Source: Methanoregulaceae archaeon (GTDB lineage: Archaea; Halobacteriota; Methanomicrobia; Methanomicrobiales; Methanospirillaceae). From it: a stretch of DNA of 64,000 nt. The DNA is taken from contig JACTUB010000008.1 of NCBI GenBank assembly GCA_015660885.1, positions 1-64,000 of the forward strand, written 5' to 3'. The translations under genes were made by a program, and so were the position numbers. The notes under the pieces are model-generated. The model was not told the DNA's origin. It saw nothing but the letters and a program-made list of their open reading frames with translations, and made no database searches. Below are positions 32,190 through 40,795 of the stretch, in pieces. Positions within the stretch are counted from its first letter, which is position 1. Each line of letters begins with the position of its first letter.

Positions 32190-33221
32190 ATGAAGTGTCC
32201 GGTGTGCGAGATGGACTGTGTCAAGTCAGCAAAAGACCTTCTTGCCACACTTCCCACAATTTTTTTACCATGTGCAGATTGCAGTATGCGGATCCTTGAC
32301 AAAGGCTCCCCGCTTCCGGATTTCGAATTTGCACAGCCCTGCTCGTGCGGAAAACGGTTTATCGATGAAGTTTTTGCCCATATGTATGTCATCATGGTTG
32401 AAGAGGGGGATCTTACACGGACAGACTCGCTTATAGCAGTGGGAACCCCCCTTGTGCATCCAGGATTTGCCATGGACCGCCCGCCGTTCCTTCCTGAAAA
32501 ATCACTTGTGCTGCTCACTGCACGAGCCACAAAAACGACCGCCGAACGTCTTTTTCGGGAAGTGCCTGAACTCCGGGGTGTCGTCAAGAAAGGCAATTTT
32601 ACTCCGGGAATTACGAGCCCCGACCTTCATTCCATGCCCAGAGTATATGATCTTCTTGCGGGATGCGACGTCCGGGCAGACATTTTTCCACTCTCTGCAG
32701 GTCTGTTAGTGATGTACAAACAACAGTCGCTTATTCATATCGAATTCCCTCGTCAGGGCTACCCAAAAATCCGCACAGTCGAGCTGCATGTGGGAAAACC
32801 TCCAATAAACTATTTCGTAGATGCGTGCTCCGGGGTCGGGACCCTCGGACTCACCGCTGCTTGTCTTGGTGTTCACCATGTGGTGATGAATGATGCATGG
32901 TACGCCTCAGCATTTTGGTCAGCATTTAATCTCGAAATTAACCGGGAATATCTCAAAATCGACAGGATAAAAATCTTTGAACAATTGCACGATATGCAAA
33001 AACATCCGGTAACAAGAGATCCAATAAAAATTGCAGAGACTGACGGGGAACAGATTATTGAGGTTTATCAAGGTGATTTTCGCCAGCTTTATAGTGTAAT
33101 TCCGCGCGGTAGCAATCCTGTTACCGCGCTTGATATCTTCGATAAAAAAGATTTTTCTTCCATTCAAACGTTCAATCGTGAGTGGCAGGAAAAGGTAGGT
33201 GGAGAGGTTTTCATTCCTTGA
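32190..33221 (+). CDS. zinc-ribbon protein with class I SAM-methyltransferase-like domain, function unknown
   Basis: CPVCEMDC ... CADC ... CSC cysteines; FVDACSGVGTLGLTAACLGVHHVVMND methyltransferase motif I. Confidence 0.65.
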   Translation: MKCPVCEMDCVKSAKDLLATLPTIFLPCADCSMRILDKGSPLPDFEFAQPCSCGKRFIDEVFAHMYVIMVEEGDLTRTDSLIAVGTPLVHPGFAMDRPPFLPEKSLVLLTARATKTTAERLFREVPELRGVVKKGNFTPGITSPDLHSMPRVYDLLAGCDVRADIFPLSAGLLVMYKQQSLIHIEFPRQGYPKIRTVELHVGKPPINYFVDACSGVGTLGLTAACLGVHHVVMNDAWYASAFWSAFNLEINREYLKIDRIKIFEQLHDMQKHPVTRDPIKIAETDGEQIIEVYQGDFRQLYSVIPRGSNPVTALDIFDKKDFSSIQTFNREWQEKVGGEVFIP

Positions 33222-33305
33222 ATTTCGTCATAGGTGAAAAGAATACTATGGGACTAAAATCCTGATCACGGTAAAAAGCCTTTATTGACCAGTGCACAAT
33301 GGTAT

Positions 33306-33616
33306 ATGGGGACTAGCCCGGGTGGTTCGGCGTCACCTGTAACCTGAAACCGTCGGTACGCGGGGGGTGAAGTTTGACGAAGGCTGTAACGGCCTGCGGG
33401 AGCCTGTGCGTCCTGACTGTGAAACTTCGTCCCATGAGGTCGATGGCCAGGGATCAATATTCCGGAGGGAATGGAGACCTGTCGCTGCGGGTACCGGTTC
33501 AGGCCCGGAAGGGAGCAGACTTACCGTAGACATCCGGCGCCCATGGGGAAACGGGGCGGAGAATGGATGCTTTGGTGAACGTAGTAACGTGCAGTCAACC
33601 GATAACACGTCCCCAT
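33306..33616 (+). ncRNA. 7S / SRP RNA
   Basis: Terminal helix ATGGGGAC (33306) pairs with GTCCCCAT (33616); archaeal 5' domain ggttcggcgtcacctgtaacctgaaacc; helix 8 ggttcaggcccggaagggagcagac. Confidence 0.93.
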
Positions 33617-33627
33617 TTACGATTATC

Positions 33628-34581
33628 ATGTCCAAAGTGACCGTCATCGGTGCAACCGGCAATGTCGGGATGTTTGCAACCTATGCTATATCATCAAATC
33701 CCCATGTTCGTGAAATCCTTCTCTATGGCCGGGAAGGACGGGAAACTCTTCTCCGTGGAATTGCCCAGGATTTGATTGATTCATTTGCTGCACGGGGAAC
33801 AGACATCAAGGTTACCTGGACAACCAACTTAAAAGATGCTGCCGGATCTGATGTTGTCGTAATTTCAGCAGGTATTCCGCGCAGCTCCGGACAGGACCGT
33901 CTTGATCTTGCACGGGAAAATGCAAAGGTTCTCACGCCGCTTGCGCAGACTATCGGTGTCATCGCGCCTGAAACCAAGATTCTTGTCGTGACCAATCCGG
34001 TAGACGTGATGACCTGCGTTGTTTTGAAACATTCTGGTCTTAAACCCAACCAGGTATTCGGACTGGGAACGCATCTCGATTCAATGCGTTTAAAATCCCT
34101 TATTGCTGCCTATTTCAAAGTCCACGTGAGCGAAGTCCATACACGTATTATCGGTGAACATGGCGACAGTATGGTCCCACTCTGGTCAGCAACAACAATC
34201 GGTGGTATCAAGATCTCCAACCTGCCGGCGTTTGCACACCTCCCGGTAAAAGAGATCATTAAATCAGTAAAGTGCAGCGGAAACAACATCATCAAAGACA
34301 AGGGTTCAACCGTCTATGGCCCGGGAGAAGCAATTGCCTCGCTGGTAAAGACGGTTCTCGGTGATGAAAATCGGATACTTACCGTCTCAGCCTATATAAA
34401 AAGCGAGATCCATGGTATTGGAGAAGGTGATGTTTGCATCGGGGTCCCAGCCCTGATTAATCGCAACGGTGTGTTCCCGGTTTCTATTAAGATCGATGAA
34501 TCCGAAGTAATTGCCTTCCGCGAATCGGTCGAAAAAATCCGGGCAATCACCGCAAAGGTTCTTGCCCATAATGAGGAATAA
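33628..34581 (+). CDS. mdh: malate dehydrogenase (LDH/MDH family)
   Basis: MSKVTVIGATGNVG NAD motif, DVVVISAG, IIGEHGDSMVPLWS; start at 33628, the longer track ORF overlaps SRP RNA. Confidence 0.92.
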   Translation: MSKVTVIGATGNVGMFATYAISSNPHVREILLYGREGRETLLRGIAQDLIDSFAARGTDIKVTWTTNLKDAAGSDVVVISAGIPRSSGQDRLDLARENAKVLTPLAQTIGVIAPETKILVVTNPVDVMTCVVLKHSGLKPNQVFGLGTHLDSMRLKSLIAAYFKVHVSEVHTRIIGEHGDSMVPLWSATTIGGIKISNLPAFAHLPVKEIIKSVKCSGNNIIKDKGSTVYGPGEAIASLVKTVLGDENRILTVSAYIKSEIHGIGEGDVCIGVPALINRNGVFPVSIKIDESEVIAFRESVEKIRAITAKVLAHNEE

Positions 34582-34606
34582 TTAAAAAAGGCCGTGTAAC
34601 TTGAAA

Positions 34607-34864
34607 TCAGGTTAATGTCACTTCAACAATTTCGGCCCGTTCGACACCTGCCACGCCACTCAGGGTTCTCTCTACTGCATCGGTTTCCCCGCCAGAGTCA
34701 TTGACGACCGCCACAAGTTTAAGCGCCTTTAAACCATAACCGATGGGCTCTTCACGGATTTCCTGAATTCCGGGCAGCTTTTGTTTTAGTGCCTTTTTCA
34801 ACTGTTCAAGGTTCACGTCCGGTGATTCGGGCATAACCCTGACAATTACTGCCACACTACCCAT
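34607..34864 (-). CDS. translation elongation factor aEF1B (EF-1 beta)
   Basis: MGSVAVIVRVMPESPDVNLEQLKKAL... EEPIGYGLKALKL. Confidence 0.92.
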   Translation of the reverse strand: MGSVAVIVRVMPESPDVNLEQLKKALKQKLPGIQEIREEPIGYGLKALKLVAVVNDSGGETDAVERTLSGVAGVERAEIVEVTLT

Positions 34865-34867
34865 GAA

Positions 34868-35029
34868 TTACGGTCCCCCGAATCCACATTTTGGGCAGCT
34901 GTAAGGGATACTCTGCTCCCGGCAGCGATAACATCGCTTAATCTCAACACCGCATGCCGGGCATCCAAATTCCGTTGCGCCCTCTTCTGCAAGCGGGGCA
35001 TTGCAGGATGTACAGTTCTTATCTGACAT
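34868..35029 (-). CDS. small multi-CXXC zinc ribbon protein (HVO_2753-type)
   Basis: Reverse-strand MSDKNCTSCNAPLAEEGATEFGCPACGVEIKRCYRCREQSIPYSCPKCGFGGP, adjacent to aEF1B; below ORF-track length cutoff. Confidence 0.85.
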   Translation of the reverse strand: MSDKNCTSCNAPLAEEGATEFGCPACGVEIKRCYRCREQSIPYSCPKCGFGGP

Positions 35030-35077
35030 TATTGTTCCTCCAAGGATTCCAATAGTATCTCTCTTTGAACATTTTAA

Positions 35078-35568
35078 AAGGTTGTAACGATCTCCGTACG
35101 AAGGACTACCTCGCCCTTCAGATATTTCTCCATGCGATCCGGTTGTGAACCATTGAAAATGGTCGTTTTTATCCAGTTTTTACCAAAACCAGAATGAAAA
35201 ATTGATCGATAACATCCGATTCCACCGGCCCGGTTACCAGTTTCTGGAGGATATCGTTGATGAAAATATCATCGACAGATTTGAGAATGAGAAGATCGAG
35301 ATGAAGGCTGCCTGCCGTCCACGCAACAGTCATGTCAGATGCATCCCACGTATGGGGCAGAACATCGTTCAGTACGAAGTACCGGTAAGGGAAAAAACTG
35401 TTGTTGCTTGGGAGATCGCCATACTGTTGTTGTGGAAATGCCATGTGATACGATAAAACAGCCATATTGTTCCATTGCTGCTAACGCCATCCAGTGCGCT
35501 GTATCGCTATCGACATTGCACTGTCGGACTGTGCCAGCAAATGGTTCCTTGTCTGGGATCAATAACAT
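35078..35568 (-). pseudogene. possible decayed protein-coding gene, frameshifted between three frames
   Basis: Protein-like segments in successive frames: DSDTAHWMALAAMEQYGCFIVSHG; FVLNDVLPHTWDASDMTVAW...DIFINDILQKLVTG; GKNWIKTTIFNGSQPDRMEKYLKGEVVLRTEIVTTF*. Confidence 0.4.
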
Positions 35569-35683
35569 TGGATGTTTTGAAGCGCGAAGAATTTATAAGA
35601 AAGCGGGGGCCCGTCAATATAAACTTCCCCCGATTTTCACAATAAGCGGCTTGGTTGACTGATCTTCCTGGGGGTTCCTTCTT

Positions 35684-37414
35684 TTGAACGATAATCTCGG
35701 AGAATTATATCGCCAGATTATAAAAGGAGCGTGGAGAAAAGTAGTATTTGTGCGCTGCATCCTTATGCTCATCGTTATTTTATTGTGTGCTGTGCATACC
35801 GGGGCTGCAGTACGGATCGTTGAGTTTTGTCCTGATCCCTATCTGTATAATGATGCGGATGAATATCTTATCCTTTCAGGTACCGGCTCCCTAGATGGAA
35901 TCACGATTTCTGATGGAAAAGGCGGGTTTCGTTTTCCAAAGGGAACACAGATTAACGGTTCACTCACCATCGCCCGCAGTGGAATCGCATTTGAACAAAG
36001 TCATAGAAAATATCCGGATTTTGAATGGCTGGATACTTCTCAGCTGGTTCCAAACGTGATCAATGGCGATCTGCTTCGTTTGGCGAATACAAAGGATGCC
36101 CTGATACTTTATGAAAATGGACACCTTGTTCAGGAGGTTGCCTGGCCGGATGATGTCAAGCCACGTGAAGGTCAGATCCATTATGTTGAAAAAGGAGTGT
36201 GGGATCCCCGCCCGCTCATGATTGGGCAGTCACGGCTCTCCGCCACAGTATTCCAGAACGTATCGATAACTGCTTTTGTTTCACCTGATTGCTCCAGTGA
36301 CATATTTTCTTATGCGGTGAATCAGGCATCTGATGAAGTTCTTTTAAATGTCTATGAAATCTCAAGCCCGAAAATCGAGGAATCACTGATTGCTGCACAT
36401 GCGCGGGGTGTTGACGTAAAGATCCTTGTTGAAGGTGGACCCGTTGGTGGTATAAGTCGGGAAGAGAATGCGGTTATCTGGAATTTGAGCAAAAATAGGA
36501 TCTTGGTTAATGCGATGGTATCATTGACTGGCGATCCCGCTCCCTATCGTTATGATCATGCAAAATATGTGGTAATTGATCGGCGGGCAATTCTGCTTAC
36601 GAGTGAGAATTTTGGGTATACCGGATTCCCCCCCTCGGGAATGACCGGAAATCGCGGTTGGGGGGTTTACGCTGAAAATCCTGCCCTTGCTGAGTATTTC
36701 TTAACTGTCTTCATGACAGATTATAATGGAAAGTCAATAACTGCGTATGATGGATCAGCTGGCAGTCCTGAGTCCACCCCCTCGGGCAAATATACGGTTG
36801 AGTTCGCGCCTAAACATTTTGTGGGCGCGACAGTTCGTCCTGTCATTGCACCAGACACCAGCTATCAGATTACTGATCTGATAAACTCAGCTAATGGGAG
36901 CATCGAAATCGAACAGGCATACATCACCAATGAGACTCCCTATTCGCTGAATCCATACCTTTCATCAGCGATCAATGCGTCACGGCGAGGTGTCCATGTC
37001 AGAGTGTTGCTGGATTCGTACTGGTTCAATATCGAAGATGAAAAGGATAATGATGAGATGGTTGCCTTGATCAACCGGATTGGAATTTCCGAAAATATTC
37101 CAATTGAGGCAAGGTGTGTGGATCTTGCTGCTAATGAAATTGAAAAAATCCATAATAAGGGTATGATTGTCGATGGTCAGCGTGTGCTGGTGAGCAGTAT
37201 CAACTGGAATAGCAACTCACCTAACTTTAACCGGGAAGCCGGAGTAATTATTGATCATCGAGGCGTTGCTCGCTATTTCCTTGACGTATTCGAAGACGAC
37301 TGGAATTCCTCGGTAAGATCGCCGGAAATTAAAACCGATTACATGAAAATAGCCGCGGTTGCCGTTGTGATGGTCCTTCTAGTTTTACTCTATCATTACC
37401 GTTATAAACAATAA
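35684..37414 (+). CDS. exported phospholipase D-like protein with two HKD motifs and C-terminal TM segment
   Basis: Signal sequence; HAKYVVID and HNKGMIVD HxKx4D motifs; terminal hydrophobic helix IAAVAVVMVLLVLLY. Confidence 0.85.
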   Translation: MNDNLGELYRQIIKGAWRKVVFVRCILMLIVILLCAVHTGAAVRIVEFCPDPYLYNDADEYLILSGTGSLDGITISDGKGGFRFPKGTQINGSLTIARSGIAFEQSHRKYPDFEWLDTSQLVPNVINGDLLRLANTKDALILYENGHLVQEVAWPDDVKPREGQIHYVEKGVWDPRPLMIGQSRLSATVFQNVSITAFVSPDCSSDIFSYAVNQASDEVLLNVYEISSPKIEESLIAAHARGVDVKILVEGGPVGGISREENAVIWNLSKNRILVNAMVSLTGDPAPYRYDHAKYVVIDRRAILLTSENFGYTGFPPSGMTGNRGWGVYAENPALAEYFLTVFMTDYNGKSITAYDGSAGSPESTPSGKYTVEFAPKHFVGATVRPVIAPDTSYQITDLINSANGSIEIEQAYITNETPYSLNPYLSSAINASRRGVHVRVLLDSYWFNIEDEKDNDEMVALINRIGISENIPIEARCVDLAANEIEKIHNKGMIVDGQRVLVSSINWNSNSPNFNREAGVIIDHRGVARYFLDVFEDDWNSSVRSPEIKTDYMKIAAVAVVMVLLVLLYHYRYKQ

Positions 37415-37623
37415 TGCGATTTGACAATTGATAGGGAATTTCTGAAAAGAGAATATTTACAATGCTTGCAGTTCTGGATTTATCTCATTTAAAACGTATC
37501 GGATCTTTTTTTTCTTTCGCCCCATCATTTTTTTGGTGATACGCAATGCAGCGGTGCCTTGCCAGCCTTTATAACAGTTCTATTTTTAAACCTTAGAGAA
37601 ATGAGATATATTGCTCGGAATAA

Positions 37624-38805
37624 ATGATGAATGCGATAAATCAGGAATTGAGAATTGAGCTCATCGATTCTGAAGAAGCTTTTCTCGCCATTAAAGATGA
37701 ATGGGATGCATTGATCGATAAAAATATCAACCCCTCGTTTTATGCCACATTTCCCTTTGTGTACACGGCTTGGAAACATTACAGGACTGAAAATAATAGC
37801 TTATTTATTCTTTTAGTGAGACGTGATGCAGCACTTGTCGGCATTGCGCCATTCAGAATAGATAGTATGAAAGTGAGGAATATACGTCTCTTCAGGGCAA
37901 TACGGTTCATTGCTGAATGGGGAGGTGGGGATAAACCCGCAATAGTGACGACGGAAAAACCAGACCTTATTTGGGACAGGATTTTTCAGTTCCTGAACAA
38001 AGAGTTTACGCAATGGGATGGGATATTGCTCACAGAACAGCCAACGGACAGTCCTGTTCTTAATCAAAAGTTTTTTAACAATATATGGTATTCTGCCAGG
38101 GTTGTTCCAGAATATACTTCCTTTTATGTCTCAATAACCGGCACATGGGAAGAATACATAAAGACCCGGGGAAAAAACACGTATCGGACATGGAAGAATT
38201 CCAGAAAAAAATTATTTGACCTTCCCGAAAGGGTGAAATTTCAATGTATTGACAATCCTGAGATCCTGCCGGACGCTTTAGATCGATTTATTGCCATAGA
38301 GCAATCCGGGTGGAAAAAGAACAGTGATTTTAGCGTGGGCGGCAGCGAAAAGCAAAAGGCATTTTATAAAGAATTGTTGACTCATCTGGCATATGAAAAT
38401 AGGGTGGCAATCTATTTTTTGATTTCAGAAAACACTGATATTGCCGGTGCAATAGTCTATAAATATAAATCCATTGCGTATATAGCACAAATAACCTACA
38501 GACCAACGCATTCGGAATATTCTCCCGGTGTCATTCTGAATGTGGAAATAATAAAGGCGATGTTTGGAACGCATTACAAGGAATTTGATTTTCTTGGGTT
38601 ACGAGGTGATGAGAAAAACTTCTTAAAGAAAAACTGGTCTACAGGAACGCGACAAACGATTACAATACAGATTTATAATAGAAACTTACGCAGATATCTC
38701 TACGTTATGGGAAAAAATGCAAAAACAGTGTCGCTAAAAATCATGAGGATGGTGACCGATTATAAACTATCGCAACAAGCGCAGACTGAAGAAGCGTCTC
38801 CCTGA
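37624..38805 (+). CDS. GNAT-like / BioF2-like (CelD-type) acetyltransferase
   Basis: EWDALIDK...PSFYATFPFVYTAWKHY, GIAPFRI, fold-level match to CelD/FemAB-type proteins. Confidence 0.7.
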   Translation: MMNAINQELRIELIDSEEAFLAIKDEWDALIDKNINPSFYATFPFVYTAWKHYRTENNSLFILLVRRDAALVGIAPFRIDSMKVRNIRLFRAIRFIAEWGGGDKPAIVTTEKPDLIWDRIFQFLNKEFTQWDGILLTEQPTDSPVLNQKFFNNIWYSARVVPEYTSFYVSITGTWEEYIKTRGKNTYRTWKNSRKKLFDLPERVKFQCIDNPEILPDALDRFIAIEQSGWKKNSDFSVGGSEKQKAFYKELLTHLAYENRVAIYFLISENTDIAGAIVYKYKSIAYIAQITYRPTHSEYSPGVILNVEIIKAMFGTHYKEFDFLGLRGDEKNFLKKNWSTGTRQTITIQIYNRNLRRYLYVMGKNAKTVSLKIMRMVTDYKLSQQAQTEEASP

Positions 38806-38823
38806 CTTTGATCAATAGCCAGA

Positions 38824-38904
38824 AGTAATTATTGACCGTCCCAGGGTGCACGTTACTTCCTTGAGGTATTTGGAGACGATTGTAATTCCTCAGTAAAACC
38901 GTAA
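38824..38904 (+). pseudogene. remnant of a phospholipase D-like C-terminal segment
   Basis: EVIIDR then, after indels, ARYFLEVFGDDCNSSVKP*; compare intact GVIIDHRGVARYFLDVFEDDWNSSVRSP at about 37240-37322. Confidence 0.7.
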
Positions 38905-38957
38905 TATCTCCTGTTCCTGCCGGATGAATACCAGAATTATAAACAAATATGAAAAGG

Positions 38958-39272
38958 TCAGAACTTTTTTAACGCACACTGGCATACGTCACATAAATTG
39001 ATATCGCTTTCACCGGTTACTACCGCAAGTGCCCAACGGTCAATGATGCTGTCAAGCTCATTTGAGATCTGGACCTCACCTGCACCCCTTTTTCTGCTCA
39101 TGTACTGGGATACTGCTGCTCTTGTAACCCCGAGGCGTTTTGCTGCGTCGCTCTGGCTGAGCCCCTGGCGCTGTACCAGCCGGAATACCATCTCGGCTCT
39201 CATGGGTGGGAGAAGGTTCCGGACCATGGTATCACAATGCATCAGGGTGCAGGTATGTTTCATCATACACAC
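38958..39272 (-). CDS. HTH (XRE-like) transcriptional regulator with C-terminal cysteine motif
   Basis: LSQSDAAKRLGVTRAAVSQYMSRKRG HTH; CDVCQC near C-terminus. Confidence 0.8.
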   Translation of the reverse strand: MCMMKHTCTLMHCDTMVRNLLPPMRAEMVFRLVQRQGLSQSDAAKRLGVTRAAVSQYMSRKRGAGEVQISNELDSIIDRWALAVVTGESDINLCDVCQCALKKF

Positions 39273-39508
39273 ACAGGCTGGGGCTTATGGGTTAAGGCAT
39301 TCCGGTTCTGGTATATAATCTGACGCGCATCACGGAAGTTGAATTTTTCGATGATGAGCTGCTTTTCCTTGAGTTTTTTCAAGGCATATCGTACAGTACG
39401 TGGTGCCAGGTGGGTCTTTTGTACAAGGTCTTTATGGGTCATTGCACCCCCTGCGTCCAGTATCTCAAGTACTGTTTTTGACGATGGCGGCAACGAAGTT
39501 GTATACAT
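39263..39508 (-). CDS. small winged-helix transcriptional regulator (MarR/TrmB-like)
   Basis: GGAMTHKDLVQKTHLAPRTVRYALKKLKEKQLIIEK. Confidence 0.8.
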   Translation of the reverse strand: MYTTSLPPSSKTVLEILDAGGAMTHKDLVQKTHLAPRTVRYALKKLKEKQLIIEKFNFRDARQIIYQNRNALTHKPQPVCV

Positions 39509-39515
39509 GTTTATA

Positions 39516-39534
39516 ATGTTAACACTGTTAACAT
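39516..39534. promoter_or_regulatory. perfect 19-bp palindromic operator candidate
   Basis: ATGTTAACA-C-TGTTAACAT, between divergent regulator and membrane-protein genes. Confidence 0.75.
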
Positions 39535-39578
39535 ATGAACCTGTCGGTCATTTAAACAACCTTTATCATAACTCAAGT

Positions 39579-40007
39579 ATGCTCGGGCGCCAGGAACGTG
39601 TAGCAATGGTTCTTTTGCTCGGTGTCATGATTACAGTGATTACCGCTCACCTTATTCTCGGGACGCTTGGAAAACAACCATTTGCCAGACCATTCACGAA
39701 TACCTCTGCAGATGGTGAGCTGGTAGTAGCAGCCGGGACGATCGACCAGCTGGTAATCACTCAAAACGGAGGACACATGACTGTATATATAGACACTGTC
39801 ACCGTTTTTGTTCCGGCCCCGGCTGCACAGGAACTCACGCTCCGGAAGGGAGATACGATCTCTGTCTATGGGGTTGTCCAAACATATCGCGGGAAAAAAG
39901 AGATTATGGTGAGTTCAGCAAAAGATGTCTCGGTAATTCCTAAAAATACTTTGAATAGTTCTTTTAGCACTGCCTCAACTTTTCCAGCAGCCGACGGTTT
40001 TTCTTGA
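39579..40007 (+). CDS. membrane-anchored OB-fold-like protein
   Basis: N-terminal TM VAMVLLLGVMITVITAHLIL followed by beta-rich nucleic-acid-binding-like OB domain. Confidence 0.65.
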   Translation: MLGRQERVAMVLLLGVMITVITAHLILGTLGKQPFARPFTNTSADGELVVAAGTIDQLVITQNGGHMTVYIDTVTVFVPAPAAQELTLRKGDTISVYGVVQTYRGKKEIMVSSAKDVSVIPKNTLNSSFSTASTFPAADGFS

Positions 40008-40052
40008 TATTGTATCCGGATCTTCCTGAGCCAGCCAAAAAAGTCCCGTTAT

Positions 40053-40646
40053 CTATACGACGGGAGGGGCATCAGCACTTTTCTTTATCTTTCCATTTTT
40101 TATAAAATCAAGGGCTTGCTGAGCAGCCTGCCGTACTTCACCATCCTCATCTTGGAGTGCCTCTGTCAGACCGGTGATTGCCCGTTCATCCGCGATATTA
40201 CCAAGGGCCCACGCAGCAGTTTTCCGGACCATTTTCTTTTTATCCTTAAGAAGCGGCAGAAGCGGATTGACAGCGCGTGAATCACGGAGTTTTCCCAGTC
40301 CCTGCGCTGCGCCGATACGGAGCCATTTTTCTTCGGATTTCAATGCCGCTATCAGGGGTTCAACGGCACGAAGGTCTCCAAGGTTTCCCAAAGATTTTGC
40401 CGCGAGCCACTGGACATCAACATAAGGATCCTTGAGTGCCTCCAGAAGCGGTTCAACTGCTGTTACATCCCCTTCGTTCCCCAAGGCTTCGGCCGCCCGC
40501 CAGCGATAGTTGAGATTGGAATCTTTGAGCAGTGAGATATATCCTTTGATACGCAGTTTTTTTTGTTCTTGTATTGCCGCAAGTTCAGCGGGGGTTGGTT
40601 CTGGTGTAGTTTCTGCACTCTTTGGCTGCGTTTCGGAATTACCCAT
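40053..40646 (-). CDS. HEAT-repeat (PBS lyase-type) protein
   Basis: Repeats of AVEPLLEALKDPYVDVQWLAAKSLGNLGD type. Confidence 0.9.
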   Translation of the reverse strand: MGNSETQPKSAETTPEPTPAELAAIQEQKKLRIKGYISLLKDSNLNYRWRAAEALGNEGDVTAVEPLLEALKDPYVDVQWLAAKSLGNLGDLRAVEPLIAALKSEEKWLRIGAAQGLGKLRDSRAVNPLLPLLKDKKKMVRKTAAWALGNIADERAITGLTEALQDEDGEVRQAAQQALDFIKNGKIKKSADAPPVV

Positions 40647-40795
40647 GCCTGTCCCTCAATAGCCACCCATACGTAGTACCGGACTATTAAGGTTTTCAAT
40701 AGTGAAGCACTACCCTTTTCATTACCGGATATCCGGATCTGAAAAATAACATACTCGCGGAATGTGTAGTTTTACTGAGAACGGATGAGGAAAAT

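Noticed and set aside
33367-33627. N-terminal 87-aa extension of the mdh ORF
   Set aside because: Lies inside SRP RNA; the MDH family starts at MSKVTVIGATGNVG (33628).
40725-40736. CCGGATATCCGG palindrome upstream of the HEAT-repeat gene
   Set aside because: Short 12-bp palindrome, easily by chance; not conserved evidence available.
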